This document shows positions 31,836 through 40,012 of a stretch of 46,616 nucleotides of DNA, one piece after another. The position numbers and the translations under genes were made by a program. Under the pieces are notes generated by a model. The model worked only from the letters and a program-made list of their open reading frames with translations. It was not told the DNA's origin and did not search any database. The stretch is from Fibrobacter sp. UBA4309 (GTDB taxonomy: Bacteria > Fibrobacterota > Fibrobacteria > Fibrobacterales > Fibrobacteraceae). The number at the start of each line of letters is the position of its first letter. Position 1 is the stretch's first letter. The stretch covers positions 30,222 through 76,837 of the forward strand of contig NZ_DGUN01000049.1 in assembly GCF_002395745.1 (NCBI RefSeq), given 5' to 3'.

Positions 31836-33212
31836 ATGCCCTTCGAGCTCAAAGCACCTCCCCCGCAAACCGCCCTGCGGTTCTTGCCACAAGAACTCAT
31901 GCAGCGTTTTTCGGCGATGCCCGTCGACTACAACGAAGAGACCAAGACGCTTACGGTCGCACTGGCCGATATCAACGACTTTGACCTGATCAGCGACCTG
32001 CAGGTTGCCGCAGGGACCTACATCAAGCCCATACAGGCCGACGAAGACAAGATTATCCAATGGATCGGGACCTTTGCCGAAAGGGCGATGCCCGCCTACG
32101 GGACGAACTCCGCAGACAAAAAGACCAGCTCCCCCACCATCAGGCTCGTGAACGACATCATTTCCGAGGCGATGCACACCGGAGTTTCCGACATCCATTT
32201 CGAGCCGGGCGAAAAGACCTTCCTGGTGCGTTTCCGCAAGGACGGCGTGCTGAAAATCGCGCGCAAGCTGCCGTTGCGTTCCATCTCGGAGGTGCTTTCG
32301 CGCCTCAAGATCATGGCGAGCATGGATATCGCCGAAAAGAGGCGCCCGCAAGACGGCCGCATCCATTTCGACGACGGCAGCAAGAACGTGGACATCCGCG
32401 TATCGGCCCTCCCGACCGACTACGGACAAAAATTCGTATTGCGCCTTCTCGACAAGGGCCAGATCATCCACCGCCTCGATTCCCTGGGCATGACCCCCAC
32501 GCAGATCGGCCTGTGCGAAAAAGAAATCCACAAGCCCTACGGGATGTTCCTGATTACCGGCCCCACGGGCAGCGGCAAGACGACAACGCTCTACACCCTG
32601 CTGCAGATGATCCGCAGCACCGAGCTCAACATTTCCACAATCGAAGAACCTATCGAATACAAGCTGGACGGCATTACGCAAACGGCGGTCAATCCGAAGA
32701 TAGACCTCACCTTCGCCGCAGCCCTGCGCACCCTGCTCCGACAGGATCCCGACGTGATCATGGTTGGCGAAATCCGCGACAGCGAAACCGCGGAACTGGC
32801 CATACGAGCGGCCCTCACGGGTCACCTGGTTTTCAGCACGCTCCACACGAACGACGCCCCCTCCGCCATCGTACGCCTTGTCGACATGGGCATCGAGCCG
32901 TTCCTCGTCGCATCGGCGGTAAACTTCATCATGGCCCAGCGGCTCGTCCGCAAGATTTGTTCCAAGTGCCACGGCAAGGACCCGAACTGCCTGACCTGCG
33001 GCGGGAGCGGCTACAAGGGACGTGTCGGCATTTTCGAAATGATGACCGTGACGGAAAACATCCGCGAGCTGGTCCACAAGAGAGCCTCCATCGCCGAACT
33101 GAAATCGTGCGCCATAAGCGAGGGCATGAAGACCCTGGCCATGGACGGTGCAGAAAAGGTTGCTGCCGGGCTTACCAGCGAATCCGAGATCGCCGCAGAA
33201 GCAACGATATAG
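31836..33212 (+). CDS. GspE/PilB assembly ATPase
   Basis: Cytoplasmic hexameric ATPase that powers a type II secretion or type IV pilus-like machine. The N2 domain starts at about residue 100 (VNDIISEAMHTGVSDIHFEP). Walker A is GPTGSGKT (242-249), the Asp box STIEEPIEY, Walker B DPDVIMVGEIRD (304-315), the His box LVFSTLHTND. A zinc-binding set of four cysteines (375, 378, 385, 388: CSKCHGKDPNCLTC) marks the GspE/PilB branch and argues against the PilT branch. The N-terminal N1 domain is short. It lies away from the secretin operon, across the island, but is probably part of the same machine. Confidence 0.94.
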   Translation: MPFELKAPPPQTALRFLPQELMQRFSAMPVDYNEETKTLTVALADINDFDLISDLQVAAGTYIKPIQADEDKIIQWIGTFAERAMPAYGTNSADKKTSSPTIRLVNDIISEAMHTGVSDIHFEPGEKTFLVRFRKDGVLKIARKLPLRSISEVLSRLKIMASMDIAEKRRPQDGRIHFDDGSKNVDIRVSALPTDYGQKFVLRLLDKGQIIHRLDSLGMTPTQIGLCEKEIHKPYGMFLITGPTGSGKTTTLYTLLQMIRSTELNISTIEEPIEYKLDGITQTAVNPKIDLTFAAALRTLLRQDPDVIMVGEIRDSETAELAIRAALTGHLVFSTLHTNDAPSAIVRLVDMGIEPFLVASAVNFIMAQRLVRKICSKCHGKDPNCLTCGGSGYKGRVGIFEMMTVTENIRELVHKRASIAELKSCAISEGMKTLAMDGAEKVAAGLTSESEIAAEATI

Positions 33213-33216
33213 GGCA

Positions 33217-34449
33217 ATGCGCAATCAGGCAAAATCCGGATACACTTTACCCTTCACCGTCGTGATGCTCGTCGTCATCGGCCTACTGTCCTTTTCGCTG
33301 TACGGCATGGTCAGGAACGAGCGCATCGAGGCGGCCCGCAGGTACGGATCCATCCAGGCTTCGCTCGAGCTTGAAAGCGGCGTAAATTACGCCTTCCACC
33401 GTATGCAGCACAACGGGAGGCCCTGGCTTACCGACAGCCTCGCACACGCCTCCGCAAACGGCAAAATCCGTTTCTCGCTTACGCAAGAGCAGGACGGGGC
33501 GTTCGCCAAACTCACGGTATACAACCACGATTCTTCACGAACATTCTCTGCACGTACCGGATTCAACATTCCGTCTTCCCCGGCACTCGTGATGCTTACG
33601 CCGCAGGCCAACATAAGCCTGGCAGGCAACGCCAGGATCGAAGGCGGCACGGCCGTAAGAACCGGCAGCATCAGCTACAGCACGCACTACAAGATGCACG
33701 CAGAAAGAGACGCCTTTTTCGATACCGTCTATGTCGGAGAGAACCTTCCCTATTTCGATACGCTGTCCGTGTATCCCGAACTAGGCATGGACCAGTTCAC
33801 GACCGAATTCACGAACGACCTGTGCATTTTCGACGGCACCGACATGGTCGGCAACGGCACGCCCGTGCGTTGCAAGACAGTTGTCATGCAGGGCGACAGC
33901 CGCTGCTTATCTTGCCGGATTGACGCAGACAAGGTAACGCTCCGCGGACGGGCCACCTTGGAGAACGCCGACATCCGCAGCAGGAACATCCTGATGAAAG
34001 ATACCGTAATGGTATCGGGGACTTTCTTTGCGCAGGAAACACTCCAGGTATCGCTCGAACGCAAACAAGAAAAGAACCTGCGCCTGATCGTGCAGGGCCG
34101 CAAGACCGGCGAAGTCGACTACGCCGGGGCGCTGAACATCAACAAGCTGAAGGCTTCCGACGTCGCGGTTCTCTTTATCGGGCACAACTGGAGCGAGACA
34201 TTCCGCGGCATCCCCGTAAACATCGCCGAAGACGTGGAACTCCGCGGGGCGCTGATCAGTTTCGGCATTACGGATTTCCGCGGCAAGCTGACCGGGCGCG
34301 CCATCGCCATGCATTTCGGGTTCTACGAGGGCGAAACACTCTGGCGCGGATTCCTCAGGGGCGGGCAAATTATCGGCGACACGGCAATCCACACCTTCGT
34401 GCCGCATATCATCTATTTGGGCGGGGAGGCCAGCTATGAAAAGATCTAG
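33217..34449 (+). CDS. GspK/PilX-like minor pseudopilin
   Basis: I chose the ATG at 33217, four bases after the ATPase stop, over an upstream frame inside that gene. The N-terminus is prepilin-like: MRNQAKSG, then YTLPFTVVMLVVIGLLSFSL, but position +5 of the mature form is Phe instead of Glu, as GspK-type tip pseudopilins lack Glu5. The remaining ~370 residues are beta-rich (LRGRATLENADIRSRNILMK, VELRGALISFGITDFRGKLT), suggesting a stacked-strand fold. Such tip proteins start or cap the pseudopilus. Assignment rests on position and N-terminus. Confidence 0.72.
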   Translation: MRNQAKSGYTLPFTVVMLVVIGLLSFSLYGMVRNERIEAARRYGSIQASLELESGVNYAFHRMQHNGRPWLTDSLAHASANGKIRFSLTQEQDGAFAKLTVYNHDSSRTFSARTGFNIPSSPALVMLTPQANISLAGNARIEGGTAVRTGSISYSTHYKMHAERDAFFDTVYVGENLPYFDTLSVYPELGMDQFTTEFTNDLCIFDGTDMVGNGTPVRCKTVVMQGDSRCLSCRIDADKVTLRGRATLENADIRSRNILMKDTVMVSGTFFAQETLQVSLERKQEKNLRLIVQGRKTGEVDYAGALNINKLKASDVAVLFIGHNWSETFRGIPVNIAEDVELRGALISFGITDFRGKLTGRAIAMHFGFYEGETLWRGFLRGGQIIGDTAIHTFVPHIIYLGGEASYEKI

Positions 34450-34789
34450 CCTCGCCAAGAAAGGCAGCACCCTCATGGAGATCCTCGTCAGCCTGGGCAT
34501 CCTCTCGACGACCGGGGTGTTCCTTTGCGGTTTCCTCTACAAGAGCCCGACCACGCAGAAGGCATGGACAGACTGCTACGGCCACGAGCTTTCGACGGTC
34601 GCCATACTGGACAAGTTCGAGGCCGACACGACATTGCTGCATACCGATGCCAACGGCGGCCACTGGGAAACGGCCATAACCGTGACGAAAGACGAAGACG
34701 AGCTGTGCTACAAGGCGGTTTCGGTACACAACAAGAAAGATTCCACCAGGGCGCTGCACTACTGCATCTACGGAGACTTCCATGACTAA
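34436..34789 (+). CDS. Prepilin-like protein (GspI/PilV type)
   Basis: A 117-residue protein with a class III prepilin signal, KKG then STLMEILVSLGILSTTG: cleavage after Gly10 and Glu at +5. The soluble part is short (AWTDCYGHELSTVAILDKFE, ALHYCIYGDF), with two cysteines. It overlaps both neighbours (14 and 8 bases), so the three pseudopilin-like genes are coupled. Which minor pseudopilin it corresponds to cannot be fixed from sequence. Confidence 0.82.
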   Translation: MKRSSLAKKGSTLMEILVSLGILSTTGVFLCGFLYKSPTTQKAWTDCYGHELSTVAILDKFEADTTLLHTDANGGHWETAITVTKDEDELCYKAVSVHNKKDSTRALHYCIYGDFHD

Positions 34790-35198
34790 AGTTTCCCCGC
34801 AGAGAAAAAGAGGATTCACGCTCATCGAGCTCGTCGTGACCATGGCCGTTGCCGGGATATTCATGACGCTCGTCATGAACCTGTACAGTTCCGCGAACAG
34901 CGCCTTCATTACCTACCGCAAGTCCAACGACACGTTCTTCGCCTACAACGTCGTCAGGGCAAAGTCAGAAAGGGTACTCCGGGAGCATCCGGGCGTCTGC
35001 GTAAAGGACCTGGACAGCGACGAGGCCGCCATCTACCGTTTCACGGGTGAATACGCCGATTCCCTGAACGAGACATTCCCGCTACGACCGCTGAACTGCA
35101 AGCCCATCGACAAAAAACGGACGCTCGTATTTTTCAGGGGGCACGCCGATTCCACGAGCAAGGCCCTTTACGGATTCCACTACATCGTCGACCGGTAA
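34782..35198 (+). CDS. Prepilin-like protein (GspJ/PilW type)
   Basis: A 138-residue protein with a canonical prepilin start, KRG then FTLIELVVTMAVAGIFMTLV, cleavage after Gly11 and Glu at +5. The soluble domain (NSAFITYRKSNDTFFAYNVV, RTLVFFRGHADS, YGFHYIVDR) resembles GspJ/PilW-like minor pseudopilins. It is the last gene of the run. No prepilin peptidase, no GspF/PilC platform protein and no major pseudopilin GspG are in the window, so they must be encoded elsewhere. Confidence 0.82.
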   Translation: MTKVSPQRKRGFTLIELVVTMAVAGIFMTLVMNLYSSANSAFITYRKSNDTFFAYNVVRAKSERVLREHPGVCVKDLDSDEAAIYRFTGEYADSLNETFPLRPLNCKPIDKKRTLVFFRGHADSTSKALYGFHYIVDR

Positions 35199-35202
35199 AA
35201 CG

Positions 35203-35232
35203 CAAAAAACCGCCCCCAAAGGGAGCGGTTCC
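35203..35232 (-). terminator. Terminator of the ribosomal protein operon
   Basis: AACCGC (35208-35213) pairs with GCGGTT (35225-35230), with extra C/G pairing inside, and is followed on the minus strand by a run of T. It lies 30 bases after the rplI stop and may also stop the convergent pseudopilin operon. Confidence 0.85.
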
Positions 35233-35259
35233 AAAGCTTTCGGTGTTAACGGAGCCGGC

Positions 35260-35709
35260 TTAAGCCTTCTCTGCAACCACCCAAACCTTGACCTGTGCTT
35301 CGACATCGCTGAACACCTTGACAGTGACGGTGTAGACACCGAGCTGCTTGATGGGTTCGGCAAGATCGATCTGGGCACGGCTAACCTTGACGCCAGCCTT
35401 GGTAATGGCTTCGGCAATGTCACCAGCGGTCACAGAACCGTAGAGACGTTCGCCTTCCACAACGCGGCGTTCGAGGTTGACAGAAACCTGGGAAAGCTTG
35501 GCAGCGACATCGCCGGCTGCAGCGAGTTCCTTCTGGAACTGGGCTTCGAGAGCGGCGCGGTTGCTTTCGATCTGGGCCTTGGCTTCCTTGGTAGCACGAA
35601 CAGCGAGCTTACGCGGGAAGAGGTAGTTACGGGCATAGCCGTCCTTAACCTTCACGACGTCGAGCATCTTGCCCAAGTGGGGAACATTGGCTTTAAGAAT
35701 AATTTCCAT
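35260..35709 (-). CDS. rplI: 50S ribosomal protein L9
   Basis: A 149-residue protein of the large subunit that binds 23S rRNA. The start MEIILKANVPHLGKMLDVVK, VKDGYARNYLFPRKLAVRAT and the linker helix are typical; the C-terminal domain has GERLYGSVTAGDIAEAITKA and YTVTVKVFSDVEAQVKVWV. GGAGGAAC precedes the ATG. It is the last gene of an rpsF-rpsR-rplI operon. Confidence 0.97.
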   Translation of the reverse strand: MEIILKANVPHLGKMLDVVKVKDGYARNYLFPRKLAVRATKEAKAQIESNRAALEAQFQKELAAAGDVAAKLSQVSVNLERRVVEGERLYGSVTAGDIAEAITKAGVKVSRAQIDLAEPIKQLGVYTVTVKVFSDVEAQVKVWVVAEKA

Positions 35710-35723
35710 AGTCTAGTTCCTCC

Positions 35724-35975
35724 TTAGCGCATGCTGTCCGAAACGAACGGGAGAATGGCCATCTGGCGGGCGCGCTTGATAGCTTCGTTCAGCATACGCT
35801 GATACTTGGCGGACGTGCCGGAGATGCGACGCGGGATAATCTTGCCACGTTCAGAGATGAAGCGACGGAGAGTCTTCTCGTCCTTGTAGTCAATGAACTT
35901 GACATTGTTTTCCGTGAACCAGCAAGTTTTCTTGCGGCGAATACGGGTTGCCTGCTTCTTGTCTTCAAAAGCCAT
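35724..35975 (-). CDS. rpsR: 30S ribosomal protein S18
   Basis: An 83-residue small-subunit protein with the conserved IDYKDEKTLRRFISERGKII, PRRISGTSAKYQRMLNEAIK and RARQMAILPF motifs. It forms a heterodimer with S6 on the 30S platform. Its ATG overlaps the rpsF stop by one base; rplI follows after 14 bases. Confidence 0.97.
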   Translation of the reverse strand: MAFEDKKQATRIRRKKTCWFTENNVKFIDYKDEKTLRRFISERGKIIPRRISGTSAKYQRMLNEAIKRARQMAILPFVSDSMR

Positions 35976-36346
35976 TATTCAGCCTCCCCTTCTTCTGCGT
36001 CGACCGGGATGATTTCCTCGGTGGACTGAGCCATATCCTGGTTGTAAACAATTTCGCTCATCGGATAATCAGCGAGGGTCATCCAACGGAGTGCGTTTTC
36101 GTTCAGCTTGAGGGCGGCTTCCATGTTTGCCACGACAGAGGCTTCGGCCTTGTAGTAGAAAATCACATAGTAGCCGTGCTGGCGCTTGTTGATGGTATAG
36201 GCGAGCTTGCGCTTGCCCCAGTCGTCGCGACGGAGAATTTCACCGCCGCCGTTGGTGATCATGGCACCGATGTTCTCGACTTCAGCGTTGATGGCGTCGT
36301 CAGAGATCATAGCGTCGATGATAACCATCGTTTCGTATTGTCTCAT
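35975..36346 (-). CDS. rpsF: 30S ribosomal protein S6
   Basis: A 123-residue protein with MRQYETMVIIDAMISDDAIN, WGKRKLAYTINKRQHGYYVI and NENALRWMTL, all standard for S6, and an acidic C-terminal tail (VDAEEGEAE). First gene of the operon. No ssb or priB lies between it and rpsR, unlike in many other bacteria. Confidence 0.97.
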   Translation of the reverse strand: MRQYETMVIIDAMISDDAINAEVENIGAMITNGGGEILRRDDWGKRKLAYTINKRQHGYYVIFYYKAEASVVANMEAALKLNENALRWMTLADYPMSEIVYNQDMAQSTEEIIPVDAEEGEAE

Positions 36347-36361
36347 AATGAGTCCCTTTGG

Positions 36362-36448
36362 TCTATCGCCCGGAAACCGACATTGGTCCCGGGAGGGTTC
36401 CGATTAAAATCGGTGAGCCAAATATAGAAATCACCACCTTTTTGTCAA
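36362..36448 (-). promoter_or_regulatory. rpsF promoter and structured leader
   Basis: On the minus strand TTGACA (36443-36448) and TATATT (36421-36426) form a near-consensus promoter with a 16-base spacer. The leader then holds a hairpin CCGATTTTAATCGG (36400-36413) and a possible second stem CCCGG/CCGGG. S6-S18 autoregulatory leaders exist in many phyla; whether this one matches their conserved CCG-bulge motif I cannot settle by eye. Confidence 0.55.
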
Positions 36449-36494
36449 CGCGGACCACCCCCCGAGGTCGAACCTTTTTACTAATTTTCCCCAT

Positions 36495-37520
36495 ATGAAG
36501 CTTTCTGACCGGGCCATTGGCTACATTTCGCTGATTGCACTCTTCTGCACCTTTGCGGGTGTCGCCTACGGCATGTACAGCGCCCACCAGGACGTCCCCC
36601 ACACGGCCACTGTCGATTTTGACGAACTCGGGACACTCCAGCCCGAAGACGACGTCGTCGTCCGCGGTTACCGCGTGGGCACCATCGGCACGGTCACCTG
36701 GCTTGGAGACCGGTCCCGCGTGCAGATCAAGTTCGACGAGCCCCTCATAATCCGCGAAGGGACGCAGTTCAACAACGTCAACTACGCCCTTATGGGGCAA
36801 CGCCGCCTGGAAATCATCCCCTCGAAGACAGGCAAGGTGTTGCCCGAAGATTTCATCCATACGGGGCATTTCGAACCGGGCATCGCCGAAGCGCTCCGCC
36901 TAATGGAAGACGTCGGCCAGCAGATTTCCTATGTGCGCGACGCCGTCCTCCTTATCGCCAACGGCGATTCCACTCACGCCTCCGCACAGCAGAAATACGA
37001 AGAAATCATCGGTACCGTAGAAGGCCTGCTCAACAATATCGACAAGACGGTCAATTCCCTGCAGCCCAAGGTAAGGACGTTCTTCAACCAGATCCAGGAC
37101 GCCAGCAATACCCTTATCGAGACGACAAACCAGGCGGACACGGCCATCGAGAACGCCACCCAGAGCATTAGCGAGAAGATTACGCAGGCGCAGGACATCA
37201 TCAAGACCCTCGCCGACGGAACGACGAAGATCAACGAGACCGTTACCGCCATAGAGAACTCTCCCGCCATCGACAAGCTCCTGAATTCCAAGGAGCCCGT
37301 CGAAAAGCTCAACGAAATCGTCACCAAGCTGAACAAGCTCATCGCCGCCATCGACACGAAGGGCATCAAGATCTATGACGACAACGGCAACCCCGTCAAG
37401 CTCGTCACCTGGAAAAACATGAACCTGATTGGCGACAAGGCTCGCGACAAGGCGAAGGAACGCGCCGAGAAGGGTGAAAGCCTGCCCGAATCCAAGGCAC
37501 CCGAGAAAGCCGAACAATAA
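36495..37520 (+). CDS. MCE/MlaD-family protein
   Basis: Lipid-transport type protein: an N-terminal membrane helix (IGYISLIALFCTFAGVAYG), an MCE domain (about residues 38-115, VDFDELGTLQPEDDVVVRGY, RVGTIGTV, FDEPLIIREGTQF), then a long helical tail with coiled-coil character (NNIDKTVNSLQPKVRTFFNQ onwards) and a Lys/Glu-rich end. This is the layout of substrate-binding subunits of Mla/Mce ABC systems, which move phospholipids between membranes. No ABC permease or ATPase is adjacent; recG follows after 12 bases. Confidence 0.85.
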   Translation: MKLSDRAIGYISLIALFCTFAGVAYGMYSAHQDVPHTATVDFDELGTLQPEDDVVVRGYRVGTIGTVTWLGDRSRVQIKFDEPLIIREGTQFNNVNYALMGQRRLEIIPSKTGKVLPEDFIHTGHFEPGIAEALRLMEDVGQQISYVRDAVLLIANGDSTHASAQQKYEEIIGTVEGLLNNIDKTVNSLQPKVRTFFNQIQDASNTLIETTNQADTAIENATQSISEKITQAQDIIKTLADGTTKINETVTAIENSPAIDKLLNSKEPVEKLNEIVTKLNKLIAAIDTKGIKIYDDNGNPVKLVTWKNMNLIGDKARDKAKERAEKGESLPESKAPEKAEQ

Positions 37521-37532
37521 AGAAACGCCGAC

Positions 37533-39635
37533 ATGGACATCTCTCAGCTTCCCGGACTCGGCCCCAAGAGAATTGAAGCCCTGCGCAAGGCAGGGCTGAC
37601 TTCCATCGCCGAACTGCTGTACAATATCCCGCGCAGCTACCTCGACCAGACGAAGGTCACCCGGATTGCAGACTGCAAGGCCGGAGAAAAGGTGGTACTC
37701 ATCGGAAAAATCATCCGCTCGGGAATCGTACGCGGCAGGAAATCGCGCTTCGTGGCCACGCTTGCCGACGGCACCGGCGAAATCCAGCTGCTGTTCTTCA
37801 ACGCGGCAAGTTTCTGGTCGCGAAAGATCAAAAACGACTCCCGCTGGCTCGTCTCGGGCCAGGTCGGTGAATACCGCGGGTTGCAGATAACGCATCCCGA
37901 CATGCAGAGTTTCGACGAAGACGAGGAATTCAGCGGCTGCATCCAGCCCATCTATTCCATCAGCGAGGCGTGCCGCGAGTCCCGCATGGAACAGAAGTTC
38001 TTCCGCAACCTCTACAAGACGATTTTCAAGTTCCCGAACCTATCTCTGCCGGGACTATGCCCGCGCGAGCTGACGGACTACCTGCATTTTAGCCCGGCCA
38101 TCGAGAACCTGCGCACACTCCACCAGCCGCAAGAGTTCCCGGCAATATACAAGGCGAAGCGCGAGATGAAAGTACTCGAGCTGTTGCCGTTCTGTCTGCG
38201 CATGGTAAAGAGGCGCGAAAACCAGAAGTTGCGCGGGCACGAACGGCAGATTGACCTTGGCTGCGTCATGGCGGCAAGGGCGCGGTTGCCTTTCGAACTG
38301 ACCGGCGGGCAAGAAAGAGCGCTCGACACGATTGTCGCCGGGCTCAACGGCAAAAAGCAGTTCCACGCGCTCTTGCAGGGCGACGTCGGTTGCGGAAAGA
38401 CCGTCGTCGCGATGCTGGCCATGATGGCGGTATGCGGGACGAAACCTGCGGAGGGGAGCGCTCTGCGCGAGCAGTGCGCCATGATGGTTCCCACGGACAT
38501 TCTCGCAAGGCAGCACTACAAGACACTCAAGCCTTTCCTGGAAGCGGCAGGGTTGCACGTACAGATGCTCGTGGGCGCCACACCGGCCGCCGAAAGGCGC
38601 GTCATCCTCGGCGAGCTCCAGATGGGGCTTGTAAACGTGGTCATCGGCACGCATGCGCTGTTCAGCAACGACGTGACATTCGCGAACCTGGGATTCGTCA
38701 TCATTGACGAACAGCACCGCTTCGGTGTCGGGCAGCGTGAAGCGCTACTGGCCAAGGGAAACTACCCGGACATGCTCGTGATGAGCGCCACGCCCATTCC
38801 CCGCAGTCTCGCCATGACTCTCTACGGCGACCTGAAGGTCATCAGCATCAAGGACAAGCCCGCCGGACGAAAGCCCATCAAAACGAGGCTCGTGAACGCA
38901 GCAAAGCGCGACGACATGAAAAAGTTTATCTGCAACGAGGCCGCCGGCGGCAATCTATGCTACTGGATTGCAAGCCGCGTCGGTACGGACGACGAAGGCG
39001 GTGCCCGGAGCGTCGACGATATCGTCGATGAACTGCGGGCGTATATCGCAGGGCCGGGACGCGCCGTCCCGGGAGTCGCAACACTCAAGGTCGCGGGAGT
39101 CCACGGGCAGATGGACGAAGCGGAGCGCGATGGAATCATCGCGCAGTTCGCGGCGGGCAAAATCCAGATTCTCGTGGCGACGACCGTCATCGAGGTGGGC
39201 GTGAACGTGCCCGCCGCGAACCTGATGGTCATCGACCAGCCAGACCGCTTCGGCCTCGCGCAGCTGCACCAGCTGCGCGGCCGCGTAGGCCGCGGCAATG
39301 CCCAGGCATGGTGTTTCTTGATGATACCCGAAGGCGACGCCGCCGAAAGCAGCATGGAACGCCTCTCGCAGTTCTCGCAGACCGAAGACGGATTCGAAAT
39401 TGCGGAACTCGACCTCATGAACCGCGGCGCCGGGAACCTCGAAGGCAACGAACAGAGCGGCTCCTGGGTGTTCCGCTGGTTCGACTGGATTGCCGACCAG
39501 GAACTTATAAGCCAGACGCTAGAAACCGCAGAGCACATCTTGAAAGATTCATCGGCATTCGACGAAAGTGCCCGCGAAAAAATACAGGCCTGGTACGGCG
39601 AAAAGGATTTCGTGAACGAAGACGGAGTGCACTAG
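37533..39635 (+). CDS. recG: ATP-dependent DNA helicase RecG
   Basis: Rescues stalled forks and processes branched DNA. At 700 residues it has normal length. The N-terminal wedge/OB domain shows LPGLGPKRIEALRKAGL and YNIPRSYLDQT. The helicase core carries LLQGDVGCGKTVVA (Walker A), DEQHRFGVGQRE (DEQH box), MSATPIPRSLAMTLYGDL, ATTVIEVGVNVP and QLHQLRGRVGRG. The last part (LDLMNRGAGNLEGNEQSG) corresponds to RecG's conserved C-terminal region, although the usual 'RGPGE' reads RGAGN. Confidence 0.96.
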   Translation: MDISQLPGLGPKRIEALRKAGLTSIAELLYNIPRSYLDQTKVTRIADCKAGEKVVLIGKIIRSGIVRGRKSRFVATLADGTGEIQLLFFNAASFWSRKIKNDSRWLVSGQVGEYRGLQITHPDMQSFDEDEEFSGCIQPIYSISEACRESRMEQKFFRNLYKTIFKFPNLSLPGLCPRELTDYLHFSPAIENLRTLHQPQEFPAIYKAKREMKVLELLPFCLRMVKRRENQKLRGHERQIDLGCVMAARARLPFELTGGQERALDTIVAGLNGKKQFHALLQGDVGCGKTVVAMLAMMAVCGTKPAEGSALREQCAMMVPTDILARQHYKTLKPFLEAAGLHVQMLVGATPAAERRVILGELQMGLVNVVIGTHALFSNDVTFANLGFVIIDEQHRFGVGQREALLAKGNYPDMLVMSATPIPRSLAMTLYGDLKVISIKDKPAGRKPIKTRLVNAAKRDDMKKFICNEAAGGNLCYWIASRVGTDDEGGARSVDDIVDELRAYIAGPGRAVPGVATLKVAGVHGQMDEAERDGIIAQFAAGKIQILVATTVIEVGVNVPAANLMVIDQPDRFGLAQLHQLRGRVGRGNAQAWCFLMIPEGDAAESSMERLSQFSQTEDGFEIAELDLMNRGAGNLEGNEQSGSWVFRWFDWIADQELISQTLETAEHILKDSSAFDESAREKIQAWYGEKDFVNEDGVH

Positions 39636-39658
39636 GCAATCTCCGGCGCGTACAATCG

Positions 39659-40000
39659 CTACAGCAGGTTCGTGAACGTCCCGACAACGAGCGCGAGCAG
39701 CACCACGTTCAAGAAGAACATCGCGCGGCGTACAATCAGGAAGAACACGGACTGCCAATGCAATACGTGGTCCGTCGGGTCCACCAGTTCCTTGAACGCC
39801 AAAAAGATGTTGATGCATCCGGTAAGGACCATCATCAAGGCGCCCGGGAAAAAGCCTTCACCCCACACCATCGCGGTCACGACAATGCCCGCGATAATCG
39901 CCATGAAGCCGATGATAATTTCCATCCGCAAGACAGCGTTCTTGAAACGGCGGAACTTCTTCTGCTTCAACTTCTGGCGTTCTTCGTCCGTTTCCTTCAT
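39659..40000 (-). CDS. Small membrane protein, unknown
   Basis: A 113-residue protein with a basic N-terminus (RQKLKQKKFRRFKNAVLR) and three hydrophobic segments (MEIIIGFMAIIAGIVVTAMV, GALMMVLTGCINIFLAF, RRAMFFLNVVLLALVVG), so a probable three-helix inner-membrane protein. No family recognised. It begins 12 bases after the outer-membrane protein gene and is probably cotranscribed with it. Confidence 0.7.
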   Translation of the reverse strand: MKETDEERQKLKQKKFRRFKNAVLRMEIIIGFMAIIAGIVVTAMVWGEGFFPGALMMVLTGCINIFLAFKELVDPTDHVLHWQSVFFLIVRRAMFFLNVVLLALVVGTFTNLL

Positions 40001-40012
40001 GCTCAGCTCCTG

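Noticed and set aside
31332..33224. 630-codon open frame opposite the GspE/PilB gene
   Set aside because: It covers a clear ATPase gene and a terminator, and its protein has no signal, domain or normal composition.
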